Part shown: piece by piece, positions 1 to 10,200 of the stretch
Position numbering within the stretch: the first letter of the stretch is position 1
Layout of the letters: the number at the start of each line of letters is the position of its first letter
Source of the DNA: Parabacteroides timonensis
GTDB taxonomy: Bacteria > Bacteroidota > Bacteroidia > Bacteroidales > Tannerellaceae
Direction of reading: 5' to 3'
NCBI RefSeq assembly: GCF_900128505.1
Contig: NZ_LT669940.1
Coordinates: 1,544,764 to 1,608,763 of the forward strand
DNA length: 64,000 nucleotides
The notes under the pieces: generated by a model
The model's input: the letters and a program-made list of their open reading frames with translations, nothing else
Database searches by the model: none
Told to the model about the DNA's origin: nothing
Made by a program: the position numbers and the translations under genes

Positions 1-1322
1 TTCGGCCGGGAGTACCGGGCAATATCCGGATAACTGGCACAGGGAGCGATAGCAGCAAAACGATCGGGATAAGTAACACCGAGGAACCATGTCCCGTGTC
101 CACCCATCGAATGACCGGTCAGATAGGTATGCGACGGATCGGTTTTTAATACATTCTCTGCTTCGGCAAGAACTTCCATTGCGTCGACACGTCCCCACTC
201 TTCCCAGTTGAAACCGAAGGGACGGCGGTTGGTCGGAGCGACGATATGTCCCCAGTCTTTCGGAGCATAAGCACGGGCCTGATTGCGGGCTTCCACAGAT
301 GCACCGTGAACAGAGAGGAATAATGCCTGATTATCAGCCTGAGTCGTGGATGGAGTCACACTATAATATTGCACGCTACCATCTACATTACTGATAAAAG
401 TCCGTTCATGAATGGAAGAAGCGTCTTTTTGCTGCAAAGCGATTTCGGTGCGGTCGATCTCTTTTCCTGACTTATCCAATAGAGTAACAGTAGCCTTCGT
501 TTCTCCTTTCTTTGTGGAAACGGCTGCCGGAACCTGGAATTTTACCTTACGTACCATCATAGGCATGATATCGTCCGTTGCAATAGTAGCTACCTCACCG
601 CTTTCCAGTTTACACTGTATCTTTAATCCGGACAAATTCTTATCCTGCGCATTGACAACACGGATGGCAGCCCATTTCTCTCCCGTTTCTCCATTAATAA
701 TGTCCGGCAAGGTCATATCCCTTTTAGTTAACATCACCGGTTTAGTTGGAATTATCAACTTGGCTTCTACCCGACCGAAACGTCCCGGAGTGAAGATAAA
801 TTCGTTATTCCCCTTTTGCAAACGGAAAGGGATCAGCGTATAAGCAAAATCATAATGATCACCTTCGTGTGGCATACCATTGATAAAAGTACGAGTGTTT
901 CCACTCGATTCGAGTAAGGCAATCTGGGGTTTATCCGCTTCATAAGCGGTATAAACATAAGCACGACGTAAGGCACGATTAGCAAACTTTCCGGTAGAGT
1001 CGGCAGCGATCGGAGTCCATTGTACGGCTTCCCGGGTACGTCCATAGTTCGTTGCAGTCAGGTCATTTTCCGAAGGAGTACGGAATTTGCCGGTTGCCAT
1101 CTCCCATCCGAGACCGTCGGAAGTAGCAAATAAATAACCGGAAGGGGCTGTCACCGGAACATAATATCCCTGTTTGAAGGCATGGAGTATGATACCTTCG
1201 TCTACACGTTCCACTCTCTCTTTTCCAAAATACTCGACAATATTACCCGTCGTTTGTTGTGCTATCAGCGGAGCCATACTTATAAACAGCCCGGTAGCAA
1301 TCAGAATGTACATTTTCTTCAT
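1..1322 (-). CDS. Secreted alpha/beta hydrolase (esterase/peptidase-like), 3' end outside window
   Basis: The gene starts at the ATG read from 1322 and stays open to the left edge, so only the first 440 codons are visible. It begins with a signal peptide (MKKMYILIATGLFISM...LIAQQ), so the product is exported. A long beta-rich N-terminal part precedes the catalytic domain, which shows the nucleophile elbow GHSMGGHG followed by TWFLGVTYPDR, as in prolyl-oligopeptidase or feruloyl-esterase-like hydrolases. The catalytic Asp and His would lie beyond the edge. It follows two sulfatases, so removal of an acyl group or a peptide from the same glycan or glycoprotein is a reasonable guess. A strong terminator lies between it and the sulfatase, so it may be transcribed separately. 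The fold call is firm; the substrate is unknown. Confidence 0.8.
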   Translation of the reverse strand, partial: MKKMYILIATGLFISMAPLIAQQTTGNIVEYFGKERVERVDEGIILHAFKQGYYVPVTAPSGYLFATSDGLGWEMATGKFRTPSENDLTATNYGRTREAVQWTPIAADSTGKFANRALRRAYVYTAYEADKPQIALLESSGNTRTFINGMPHEGDHYDFAYTLIPFRLQKGNNEFIFTPGRFGRVEAKLIIPTKPVMLTKRDMTLPDIINGETGEKWAAIRVVNAQDKNLSGLKIQCKLESGEVATIATDDIMPMMVRKVKFQVPAAVSTKKGETKATVTLLDKSGKEIDRTEIALQQKDASSIHERTFISNVDGSVQYYSVTPSTTQADNQALFLSVHGASVEARNQARAYAPKDWGHIVAPTNRRPFGFNWEEWGRVDAMEVLAEAENVLKTDPSHTYLTGHSMGGHGTWFLGVTYPDRFAAIAPCASYPDIARYSRP

Positions 1323-1357
1323 GTGAAATAAATTAGTGGTTGTAAAATTGTTTTGAC

Positions 1358-1415
1358 GAAAAAAGGAGACTGTGTTATCTGAGGGCTATTCAGTCCTTTT
1401 ATCACAGCCTCCTTT
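1358..1415 (-). terminator. Intrinsic terminator after the sulfatase gene
   Basis: The arms at 1362-1374 and 1403-1415 (AAAGGAG-CTGTG / CACAG-CTCCTTT, one mismatch) form a long hairpin on the minus strand, followed directly by seven T residues (plus-strand A run at 1358-1364). It lies between the sulfatase stop and the esterase start and would separate or attenuate the last gene of the locus. Confidence 0.75.
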
Positions 1416-1434
1416 ACTATAAAGTGAATTGTTA

Positions 1435-3021
1435 TTACATCCAGTAATATTGATCCATTATTTCCTTCATCCGTGGCGTATCGGCATCGGTATCTCCTAC
1501 TTCCTCACGAAGTTTCAATAATTCCTGCTTCATTTCCTTGATGATATCTTTATACTGAGGATCATTATACATGTTCTTATCCTCCTTCGGATCTACCTGC
1601 AAATCATGGAATTCCCATGCCGGAGTGGTCGGCGTTTCTTCCGACCCCGTAGCATTCAGGCGGTCACCATACAGGAACATCAGTTTATAACGCTCGTTAC
1701 GTATACCCATATGAGCAGGACGGATGGAATGATGTGTCCAGTAGCGATAATACATTTCTTTCCGCCAGTCGGCAGACGTCTCCCCTTTCAGATTCTTCCG
1801 GAAGCTTTTACCTTGCGACAAATCCGGTGCTTTTACTCCGGCGTAATCGGCCAGCGTCGAAGCAAAGTCGACATTCAGGATAATATCTTTATTACGTGTT
1901 CCGGCCGGAATTTCTTTCGGGTAACGGATCACAAAAGGCATGTGCAAAGGTTCTTCGTACATCATCCGCTTATCGAACATGCCATGCTCACCCAGGAAAT
2001 ACCCCTGGTCGGAAACATAGACTACGATTGTATTCTTACTCAGTCCTTCTTCATCGAGCATCTTCAACAGACGGCCGATATTATCGTCGATTGTAGCGCC
2101 ACAACGCAGATAGTCCTTAATCATCTTCTGGTAAATCTTCTTACGGGCGGCAACCTTATCCATGCCTTTTGTAGAGAAAGGTAGTTCCGGATAACGACAC
2201 CACCAGGCATCCGGATCCTTCGAAGCGGTCTCCCAACGCCAACCCATATTCTCCAACTGCTGTCCTTTGAAAGCCCTGCCCGACTCTTCCGGACCGAACT
2301 CCATCATACTTTCAGGTTCAGGGAATACCACATCGTCATAAAGATGCTTCATCCGTTCGGGGAAATCCCAGGGTTCGTGGGTTGCTTTGAAATGGCAACA
2401 CATCATGAAAGGTTTGTCCTTATCACGGTTGCGTATCCACTCCATGGTCTGATCGGTAACGATATCAGTCGAGAAGCCTTTTACCTCTACCCCCTGTTTT
2501 CCTTTATCGTCGTCCACCCAGTTTTCGGCAGTTTTGAAAATAGGATTGACATATTCACCCTGATCGTGGAACACATTAAAATGATCGAAACCGGCAGGTT
2601 GTCTCTTCAAATGCCACTTACCGATCAAGGCTGTCTGATAGCCACCGGCCTGCATTTGTTTCGCAATATTATCGACAGCCGGCTCCAATCCATCCTCCAG
2701 GGTATACACACCATTACGGTGGCTGTATGCTCCGGTCATGATAGCGGCACGGCTCGGTGCGGAGATCGAGTTGGTACAGAAACAGTTATCCAACACACAA
2801 CCTTCGTTAGCCAAACGACGGATATTCTCATTCTTTACATAGTCAGCCAGGATACCCCCATAGATACCCCATGCCTGACCGGTGTGGTCGTCAGACAAAA
2901 TAAAGAGGATATTCGGACGTTCCTCCGCTTCTTTCTCCGTCTTTTTGTTCGAGTTGCAACCAATGATAGGCAAGCATGTTGCTAACATACCTGCCTTTAA
3001 AATTAGATCAGCGTTTTTCAT
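1435..3021 (-). CDS. Serine-type sulfatase lipoprotein, probable glycan 6-O-sulfatase
   Basis: This 528-residue family S1 sulfatase hydrolyses a sulfate ester. Metal-binding residues are visible at D44-D45 (ILSDDH). The formylglycine site is S87-A-P-S-R91, the serine form that is matured by the anaerobic radical-SAM enzyme anSME, which is not in this window. GKWHLK and a C-terminal YVSDQGYFLGEHGMFDKR block follow; the latter resembles the N-acetylglucosamine-6-sulfatase-like branch, from memory. The N-terminus has a lipobox ending in C22 (PIIGC), so the enzyme is probably anchored in a membrane. It starts 19 bases after the previous sulfatase and is co-transcribed with it. The sulfatase call is firm; the regiospecificity is inferred. 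Confidence 0.9.
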   Translation of the reverse strand: MKNADLILKAGMLATCLPIIGCNSNKKTEKEAEERPNILFILSDDHTGQAWGIYGGILADYVKNENIRRLANEGCVLDNCFCTNSISAPSRAAIMTGAYSHRNGVYTLEDGLEPAVDNIAKQMQAGGYQTALIGKWHLKRQPAGFDHFNVFHDQGEYVNPIFKTAENWVDDDKGKQGVEVKGFSTDIVTDQTMEWIRNRDKDKPFMMCCHFKATHEPWDFPERMKHLYDDVVFPEPESMMEFGPEESGRAFKGQQLENMGWRWETASKDPDAWWCRYPELPFSTKGMDKVAARKKIYQKMIKDYLRCGATIDDNIGRLLKMLDEEGLSKNTIVVYVSDQGYFLGEHGMFDKRMMYEEPLHMPFVIRYPKEIPAGTRNKDIILNVDFASTLADYAGVKAPDLSQGKSFRKNLKGETSADWRKEMYYRYWTHHSIRPAHMGIRNERYKLMFLYGDRLNATGSEETPTTPAWEFHDLQVDPKEDKNMYNDPQYKDIIKEMKQELLKLREEVGDTDADTPRMKEIMDQYYWM

Positions 3022-3040
3022 TATCTATATAATAATCTTG

Positions 3041-4450
3041 TTATTTCAGTTTTCCTGGTTCGCGACGTCCTGTTCCCTTCACACGTGTCAGATTATCTCC
3101 CAGATCCTTACGCATATCATCAGCGATCTTCATCAATTTGGCCGCCTCTTCCGGATATTGGGATATGACATCGTAACGTTCTCCCGGGTCACGGCGCAGG
3201 TCGTACATTTCAGCCTTCTTCAGTTCCAGGTTTGTCAAATTACCCGGCTGCCCGTCATTGCCCGGCGCGTAAGCACCATAGGTGACATATTTATGTGGGA
3301 ACACAAGTTTAAATTTACCGTCTGTTACAGCCTCCAAATCGTTTTTGTGATAATAATAAACGAATGACTCACGTGGATTAGCGTCCTTTTCTCCTTTGAT
3401 AAGGGGAACGATACTTACACCGTCGATCTTACGTTGGGGAAGCGGGGCACCGCTGAGTTCTGCCAATGTCGGCAACAGATCTATATTGGATGCCAGTTTA
3501 TTACAGGTTGTACCCGGCTGAACGGTTCCTTTCCAGTACATCACACACGGGATACGGTTACCACCATCAAAAGTAGTAGCTTTAGCTTCGCGAAGCCCTC
3601 CGGCTGAACCGGCGTGGTTTCCATAGTTAGCCCACGGACCATTATCGGAAGTAAGGACGATCAGGGTATTTTCTTCCAACCCCTGTTCACGTAATGCTTT
3701 CAATACTTCACCAACACTCCAGTCCAGTTCCATCATTACATCACCGTATAACCCCTGTTCACTCTTTCCTTTAAACTTATCGGAAACAGCCAGTGGAACG
3801 TGCGGCATAGAATGTGCCAGATAAATAAAGAACGGTTTATTTTTGTTCTTCTTGATGAAGTTTACCGTACGATTCGTATAATCGGTTGTAAATTGAGTCT
3901 GATCGGTGTTATAACCTACTATTTCGTTTCCATCGTAAGTCGGCAGATCCGGGAAATTGAATACTTCCCCCTGTTGCGGGTGGAAAGGCCACATATCATT
4001 AGAATAAGGCAACCCGTAATATTCATCGAAACCATTCTGCAAAGGAAGAAATTGTTTGGCGTCTCCCAAATGCCATTTACCAAAAACAGCCGTACTATAT
4101 CCTTTTTGTTTCAGCAACTCTCCTATCGTCATTTCATCAGGACTGATACCATAATCAGAACCTGGACCAGGTGCTCCGGCAAAACCGATACGGTTCGGAT
4201 AGCAACCGGTCAGCAATCCGGCACGCGATGCACCGCTGATAGGTTGTCCGGCAAGGAAATGAGTGAAACGGACTCCCTCGGCAGCCATACGGTCGATGTT
4301 CGGCGTTTTATATCCGTAGGCTCCGTTATAGGAAAAGTCTCCGTAGCCTGCATCATCGAGGTTGATGATAATGAAATTAGTGTAGTTTACGGCCACACCA
4401 GCCATTGAAAATGCAGATGTAGCAGCTAATAAGAATAGTTTACTGTTCAT
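3041..4450 (-). CDS. Serine-type arylsulfatase-like enzyme
   Basis: This is a 469-residue secreted S1 sulfatase. It begins with a short signal peptide (MNSKLFLLAATSAFSMAGVA), followed by IIINLDDAGYGDFS with D32-D33 for the metal. The modification site is S72-G-A-S-R76, a serine-type motif with Ala at the third position instead of the more usual Pro; both variants occur in the family. FGKWHLGD and LTSDNGPW motifs and a C-terminal GERYDV block are typical of arylsulfatase A-like enzymes. It lies between the phosphoesterase and the second sulfatase. A perfect 16-bp inverted repeat stands just upstream of its start. It probably removes a different sulfate of the same glycan as its neighbour. Confidence 0.9.
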   Translation of the reverse strand: MNSKLFLLAATSAFSMAGVAVNYTNFIIINLDDAGYGDFSYNGAYGYKTPNIDRMAAEGVRFTHFLAGQPISGASRAGLLTGCYPNRIGFAGAPGPGSDYGISPDEMTIGELLKQKGYSTAVFGKWHLGDAKQFLPLQNGFDEYYGLPYSNDMWPFHPQQGEVFNFPDLPTYDGNEIVGYNTDQTQFTTDYTNRTVNFIKKNKNKPFFIYLAHSMPHVPLAVSDKFKGKSEQGLYGDVMMELDWSVGEVLKALREQGLEENTLIVLTSDNGPWANYGNHAGSAGGLREAKATTFDGGNRIPCVMYWKGTVQPGTTCNKLASNIDLLPTLAELSGAPLPQRKIDGVSIVPLIKGEKDANPRESFVYYYHKNDLEAVTDGKFKLVFPHKYVTYGAYAPGNDGQPGNLTNLELKKAEMYDLRRDPGERYDVISQYPEEAAKLMKIADDMRKDLGDNLTRVKGTGRREPGKLK

Positions 4451-4468
4451 GATATTATGTTTCTTGTT

Positions 4469-4510
4469 AAACTTTGCGAACTTTAAGAGTAGACAAAGTT
4501 CGCAAAGTTT
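4469..4510 (-). repeat. Perfect 16-bp inverted repeat in the sulfatase leader
   Basis: Arm 4469-4484 (AAACTTTGCGAACTTT) and arm 4495-4510 are exact reverse complements with a 10-base loop. The hairpin ends 18 bases before the sulfatase ATG (4450), and no T run follows on the minus strand. An RNA-processing, stability or translation-control element is more likely than a plain terminator. Confidence 0.7.
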
Positions 4511-4555
4511 TCTAAAGAAACAAATAATATATAGGAGTTTTCTTCCTATAAACGC

Positions 4556-5638
4556 TTAGGGTTCAATCACGATATCGAATTCGTCACAGTCGCCGGTACG
4601 CCAGGCAAACGACTCCGTTGTCGGAGAAATACCAAACAAAGGAGAATAAGTTTTTACCTTGATCGTTTTCCCATCCGGCATAAATTCCAGGATACGCAAC
4701 CAACCGTCTCCCCCGTTCCCATGCCAACCACCTCCGGCTGTCTGAGCGTTGAACATCATTTGGAATACACTTTTCCCTGCTACATTCTTATCCGTACGAC
4801 GTCCTACATTGTGGCAGAAATCATCCACCAGACAATAGTGACCACAAATCAGCATACGGATATTGGAAGAGGGATACAACAGTTTCTCCCAAATCGCTTT
4901 CCCATAATTAGCCGGAGATACTTTATAGTTTTCGGATTCGATCACCGTTCCATCCCACCGCAAATAGGAATGTGTCAGTACAAAAACCTTATGATCGGCA
5001 AACTTCTTACTGGCAGCTAAATCTTTCGCCCATTCGAGCACCTCATCACGGGGAGCAAACTCTGTCGTAATAACAAGAATTTTACCCCAATGAGGTTCAT
5101 CGAATGCAAAAGCCGCATTCTCCAATGTCGGTAATCCGAATGCATTATTGCAAACGCTGACTAATGAGTTTTTCCATGTACTGTTACGCTCCACCGGGAA
5201 ATATTCAGGGAATCGGCACAAGCGGTTCTCCGAACGGGTATATCCGTAATCATGATTCCCTCCACAAATGATATAAGGGATCTTATTATCTAACTTAGCA
5301 AAGGCATTGGAAGCTGCTTTCCATTGCTGGGTACTTGTCTGGTTTCCATTTACATTATCCGGAACGATATATTCGTTTTGTTCTACCAGATCACCGGTAC
5401 ATAACACAGCCTTCACCGACAGTTTGTCCAGATTAGCAGCCGTCCATGCAGTCATCAGGTCGAAAAGCGGCTGGTTGGTATCGAACTTGGTATAACTCTG
5501 CGGGTCCGGTAAAAGGATCATTGAAAACGATTCGGTATCCGTCAGTTCCGGCTTTCCGGCTCCCGGTTGTCCGCTTTTATTCTGAGCTGTTGCCATCAGA
5601 AATGGCAACAGCATACATATACAAATAAGCTTCTTCAT
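4556..5638 (-). CDS. Secreted calcineurin-like metallophosphoesterase
   Basis: The 360-residue protein has a signal peptide (MKKLICICMLLPFLMATAQ). Metallophosphoesterase motifs appear in order: LLPDPQSY (D-x-Q variant of D-x-H), CTGDLVEQN (GDxxxx), GGNHDYGY (GNHD), VLTHSYLRW, and CGHYCLVDD, where the usual GHxH is changed to GHYC. It should hydrolyse a phosphomonoester or phosphodiester in the periplasm or at the cell surface. It sits 31 bases after SusD and upstream of the sulfatases, so it probably strips phosphate from the imported glycan or from nucleotide-like material. The altered last metal motif may shift metal preference. Family call firm; substrate unknown. Confidence 0.85.
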   Translation of the reverse strand: MKKLICICMLLPFLMATAQNKSGQPGAGKPELTDTESFSMILLPDPQSYTKFDTNQPLFDLMTAWTAANLDKLSVKAVLCTGDLVEQNEYIVPDNVNGNQTSTQQWKAASNAFAKLDNKIPYIICGGNHDYGYTRSENRLCRFPEYFPVERNSTWKNSLVSVCNNAFGLPTLENAAFAFDEPHWGKILVITTEFAPRDEVLEWAKDLAASKKFADHKVFVLTHSYLRWDGTVIESENYKVSPANYGKAIWEKLLYPSSNIRMLICGHYCLVDDFCHNVGRRTDKNVAGKSVFQMMFNAQTAGGGWHGNGGDGWLRILEFMPDGKTIKVKTYSPLFGISPTTESFAWRTGDCDEFDIVIEP

Positions 5639-5669
5639 GTTATTTATCTATTCATTAAAGATATACACA

Positions 5670-7289
5670 TCAGTTGCCCCAACCGGAGTGTTGTTGCAGA
5701 TTCTTATTGGAATTCAATTCATCGGCCGGATAAGGCAGATCAAACAATTTTTCATCCCAAGCAAATCCGCCGACACGGGGCCATTCTTCCTTCAATGTTC
5801 CCCAACGTTTCAAATCATAATACCGCATGCAGTCTACTGCAAAAAGTTCTACTCTCGATTCGTAGTTTATCGCATTCATGGCTTCCTGTCCGTTGGTGAT
5901 TGTGAACGGCGGTAATACATCTTTATCGGCCATTCCTTCAGGTATATATTTCTCCGGATTAGCTAATGCGAACCGACGGGCACGGGAACGGACTTTTTCT
6001 ATATATTCGGAACATTTGGCATAATCAGGAGCCGACTTTAACGCATACGCCTCCGCAATATGCAAATAAACTCTCGGTAAAAGCATTAAATGGATATCCG
6101 TTCGTTTATTCCAGGTGTTCTCTCCATACCATACTCCCCTTTTCTGAACATCATAACCGGTTGCCGTATTGACAAGCCAGTCCTGTTTCCATGTCATCTG
6201 TTTTCCGGTTGTTGTTTCGACTTCATCCATGATAGTGAAAAATGTCGCATCGAAACGCGGATCACGGTTTTTCCAACTCTCAGTTGCTTTATAATAAGAC
6301 GATTCATTTATCGGTTTACCGTCTATCGCTTCATAGAAATCAACCAGCTCACGGGACGGATAAAAATAATCGCCGGAATAGGTATCACCACGCATAATAC
6401 GCCCGTCTTCACCCAAATCTTCTATAGTACCCCAATAGAACTCCCGGTATGTTTCCACACCACTGCCAAAACCTACCGAGAAAATGATCTCCGGACATGC
6501 TTCATAATCTACTCTCAACACATTCCCCGGATTTTCTATTAATGAATAACCGTATTTCTCAACCTGTTCACCGGCTTTTATCGCATTCTCATACTCCTTT
6601 TCATACAGATAGACTTCGCATAAATAAGCATAAGCTGCTCCTTTCGTTGCCCGGTTCTGATATTTATCCTCCCAGGCATCCGGTAAATTCTGAGCGGCAA
6701 ATTCAAGATCAGGAAGAACAGTCTGCTTAATGATCTCATTCTTGGGAGTCGCTGCTAATTGTACATCATCCCCATTGGTCGGGTCTGATACAGAAACGGA
6801 ACGCAAAGGAACATCCCCGTAGAACTGAACCAGGCGAAAATACCAGAATGCCCGGATAAAGAACATCTCTGCCAGGTGTTTATTGCGGGTATCTTCATCG
6901 ATGATATCGGCAGGCATATTCTTCACTCCTTCGATATTTTTATTACAAACAGCTATCCCCTGATAAGCACGCTGCCAGATACCTTTCACCAGATTCGATT
7001 CATTCGGATTAAATGATCCGACATAAAAAGGTTGGGCATCTTTAAAACCGGCAGACGATAGATCACCAGTCATTCCCAGTTCCAATTGAGCGTCCGCCCA
7101 ATGGGCATTCAGCTTCTGCAACTTGGCATAGCAGGCCATAGCCGCCAGGTTAGCATGCTCCTTCTGGGTAAAGAAAGTCGTTTCGTCAATTGAACCATAA
7201 GGATTCCGGTCCAGGAAATTATCCATACAGCTTGTTGTCAGTATACACAACAAGATCAATAATCCTATTATATTCGATTTCATAACCAT
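5670..7289 (-). CDS. SusD/RagB-family glycan-binding lipoprotein
   Basis: This 539-residue surface lipoprotein captures oligosaccharide over the SusC channel. It has a lipobox ending in C21 (LTTSC), then MDNFLDRNPYGS, which is the usual SusD opening. An N-terminal TPR-like helical region (HLAEMFFIRAFWYFRL) and the C-terminal ESRVELFAVDCMRYYDLKRW block are both typical. The start at 7289 has an alternative Met two codons later (7283). It lies 6 bases after SusC. The ligand cannot be read from sequence, but the following sulfatases point to a sulfated glycan. Confidence 0.93.
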   Translation of the reverse strand: MVMKSNIIGLLILLCILTTSCMDNFLDRNPYGSIDETTFFTQKEHANLAAMACYAKLQKLNAHWADAQLELGMTGDLSSAGFKDAQPFYVGSFNPNESNLVKGIWQRAYQGIAVCNKNIEGVKNMPADIIDEDTRNKHLAEMFFIRAFWYFRLVQFYGDVPLRSVSVSDPTNGDDVQLAATPKNEIIKQTVLPDLEFAAQNLPDAWEDKYQNRATKGAAYAYLCEVYLYEKEYENAIKAGEQVEKYGYSLIENPGNVLRVDYEACPEIIFSVGFGSGVETYREFYWGTIEDLGEDGRIMRGDTYSGDYFYPSRELVDFYEAIDGKPINESSYYKATESWKNRDPRFDATFFTIMDEVETTTGKQMTWKQDWLVNTATGYDVQKRGVWYGENTWNKRTDIHLMLLPRVYLHIAEAYALKSAPDYAKCSEYIEKVRSRARRFALANPEKYIPEGMADKDVLPPFTITNGQEAMNAINYESRVELFAVDCMRYYDLKRWGTLKEEWPRVGGFAWDEKLFDLPYPADELNSNKNLQQHSGWGN

Positions 7290-7295
7290 CTTCTT

Positions 7296-10200
7296 TTAAA
7301 ATGTTAAATTCAAACCTACCAAAAATATTCTCGGAGTCGGGAAGTCGTCTCCCCAGTTCGTATAATGTCCTACACCGTTACCATTCTCCGGATCGAAGCC
7401 GTCAAACGATTTACTATGGATCGTAAAGAGGTTCTCTCCGGATACGAACACGCGTGTTCTGAACGATTTTACAGGAACAGTATAACCTAAAGTCAACGAG
7501 CGCAATTTCACGAATGACGTATTGGCAACCATCAGATCTGTCATCTCTTCATACGATTCGGACTGGATCAGTGCCGGATATTTCCCCTCTGGATCAGCCC
7601 CCAACGTCCAGCGGTTATCATACCAGTGACGGCTCATATTACGGTTGGGGAAACGGTTCTGGAACGACATCGGTGCATGTTGCTTCCTTCCGAAGACACC
7701 GGCAAACACGGCATTGAAATCAAATCCTTTCCAGTCGGCAGAAAGGGTAAGACCGGCACTCACCTTGGGGATATAGCTACCTAAGATTGTACGGTCGTCA
7801 CTATCGATCTTGCCATTACCATCCAAGTCTACATATTTCAAACGTCCGATCTTGGCATTCCCCTGCCCCATCGCTTTATATTTATCGGCTTCTTCCTGGG
7901 TCGTGATAACACCTCCGGTCTTATAACCATATAATGCATCAACCGGCTCACCGACACGATTGATCGTCACGCCACCGTAACTACCGATAGAGGTAACTTC
8001 TTCCGTTACACCTTCACTCAACTTCTTGATTTCATTATGCAGGAAAGAAACGTTTCCGGAGACACTAAACGTGAAATCCCTTACCTTGCCGTTATATCCT
8101 ACTTCAAGGTCAAAACCACGGTTCTGAACTTTTGCATAGTTCACGTTCGGTGCAGTCATACCCACAGAGAGCGGTAATACCATGCTGCGCAAAATACCAT
8201 CCGTACTCTTGATAAAATAATCGGCTGTCATAAACAGTTTACCGTTCAGTAACCCCAGATCGACACCGATATTGGTCATCGTTGTCGTTTCCCATTTCAG
8301 TTTCCTGTTAGACAAAGCAGTCTGGCTGTATCCGTAATATAAAATCTGGTTATTTCCGCCATTACCCAACATCACTTTCTGGCTTTCCACCGCAGCAATG
8401 GTCGGATACCATGAACCGATCGACTGGTTTCCTAATTGTCCCCACGATGCTCTCAATTTCAGAGAACTAATCGACTTCACCGAGAAGAAATCTTCTTCGG
8501 AGATACGCCAGGCACCGGAGAAAGAAGGGAAAACACCCCAACGTTCGCCCCCTTTGAAACGGGAAGAACCGTCAGCCCTTAAATTGACAGAGAAAAGATA
8601 TCTTCCGGCATAATCGTAATTGACACGTCCGAACCAGGAAGCCAACGCCAGCTGGCTCTTTCCTCCCTCCAACGTCCGATCGATAGAGTTTGTACCTCCA
8701 TTGATCACATGCATATTATCTACTTCGGAAACAAAATCCTTTACGACACCTTTCAGGTTATCCTTCGAAAACAGCTGCTGGGAAAAACCGCCCATAGCAT
8801 TGATTGTATGTTTACCAAAGACCTTGTCAAAATAGAGCAAATAATCCGTTACCCACATAAACTCCTTCTGACGGTTCTCCGAATAGCTATTCTGGTTATT
8901 GGTCTGTCCCCCGTCACTGAAAAGAGGCATAAATGCTTTATCTTCCGAATAGACCATATCAATACCTCCATTAAAACGGAACTTTAACCAGTCGGTGAAC
9001 TTATATTCCACGAATAGATTATCCAATACGCGGTAATTATCGTTCGTAGGTGTGTTCCAACCCACTTCGGCGATGGCATTCTTGGAACTGGTATAGGCCG
9101 GATCGGGCTCTCCGTAGCTACCATCCGCATCATAAGCCGGGATGATCGGCGCATTGAAAATAACGTCGGAGTAACGGTTGTCTTTACTGCCTTTCGTGTT
9201 GCGGTATGCCAGATGCACATTGTTACCGATTGTCAGGCGACTATTGACCTGTCCTTCTATATTGGCACGTAAAGATGCTTTCTGGAAACCGGTATTGATG
9301 GCAATACCATCCTGATTCAGATATTCGGCAGAAAGATAATAACGAGTTTTTTCACCTCCTCCCGATACACTGGTATTTATATTATAAGTTGGTGCCGAGC
9401 TATAAATATAATCACTCCATTTGGTTCCTTTACCGAATGTCGAAGGATCGATACCATCAAACTTGGTGGTCGGACTTCCTCCGTCGATCGCTTGTTTATT
9501 ATCACGCATTTCCTGAATGGCTGAAACAAATTCTTCCGCAGTCAGCAGATCCATAATATTGGAAGCTGTTTGCATACCCCATGTTGCATTAACGGAAACT
9601 TTTGCTGCACCGGTAGAACCCTTCTTGGTTGAAATCAAAATAACCCCATTGGCTGCACGTGATCCGTAGATAGCAGCAGAAGAAGCATCTTTCAAAACGT
9701 TCACAGTTTCGATATCACCGGGATTCAAAGTCTCAAAACCGGATGTAACAGGAACCCCGTCAATAATGATAAGCGGATTACTGTCGCTACCGCTACCGAA
9801 AGTCCCGACCCCACGTATCTTGATAGATGTCTCAGCTCCGGGGAAACCGCTGTTGCTCAGGACAGACATACCCGACATCTTTCCCTGTAAAGCTCCTCCG
9901 ACTGAAATATTCGAATTGGTAGCCAGATTTTCACCGCTCAGGACAGAAGCAGCTCCCATCAAATCTTTTTTCTTCATCGTGCCATACCCGACAACTACGA
10001 CCTCTTCCAGGTTCTGTGCATCGACCTGCAACTTAAGATTATGGACCGTTTTATTACCCACTTTTATTTCCTGCGGAAGATATCCGATATAAGAAACAAG
10101 CAGGACATCATCATTACCGGCCTCAATTGCATACTTTCCGTTCAGGTCTGTGACCGTACCGTTCGTTGTTCCTTTGATAACAATATTCGCGCCAATGACA

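Noticed and set aside
1606..2985. Plus-strand open frames across the sulfatase genes
   Set aside because: They are shadows of conserved minus-strand genes and show no family features.
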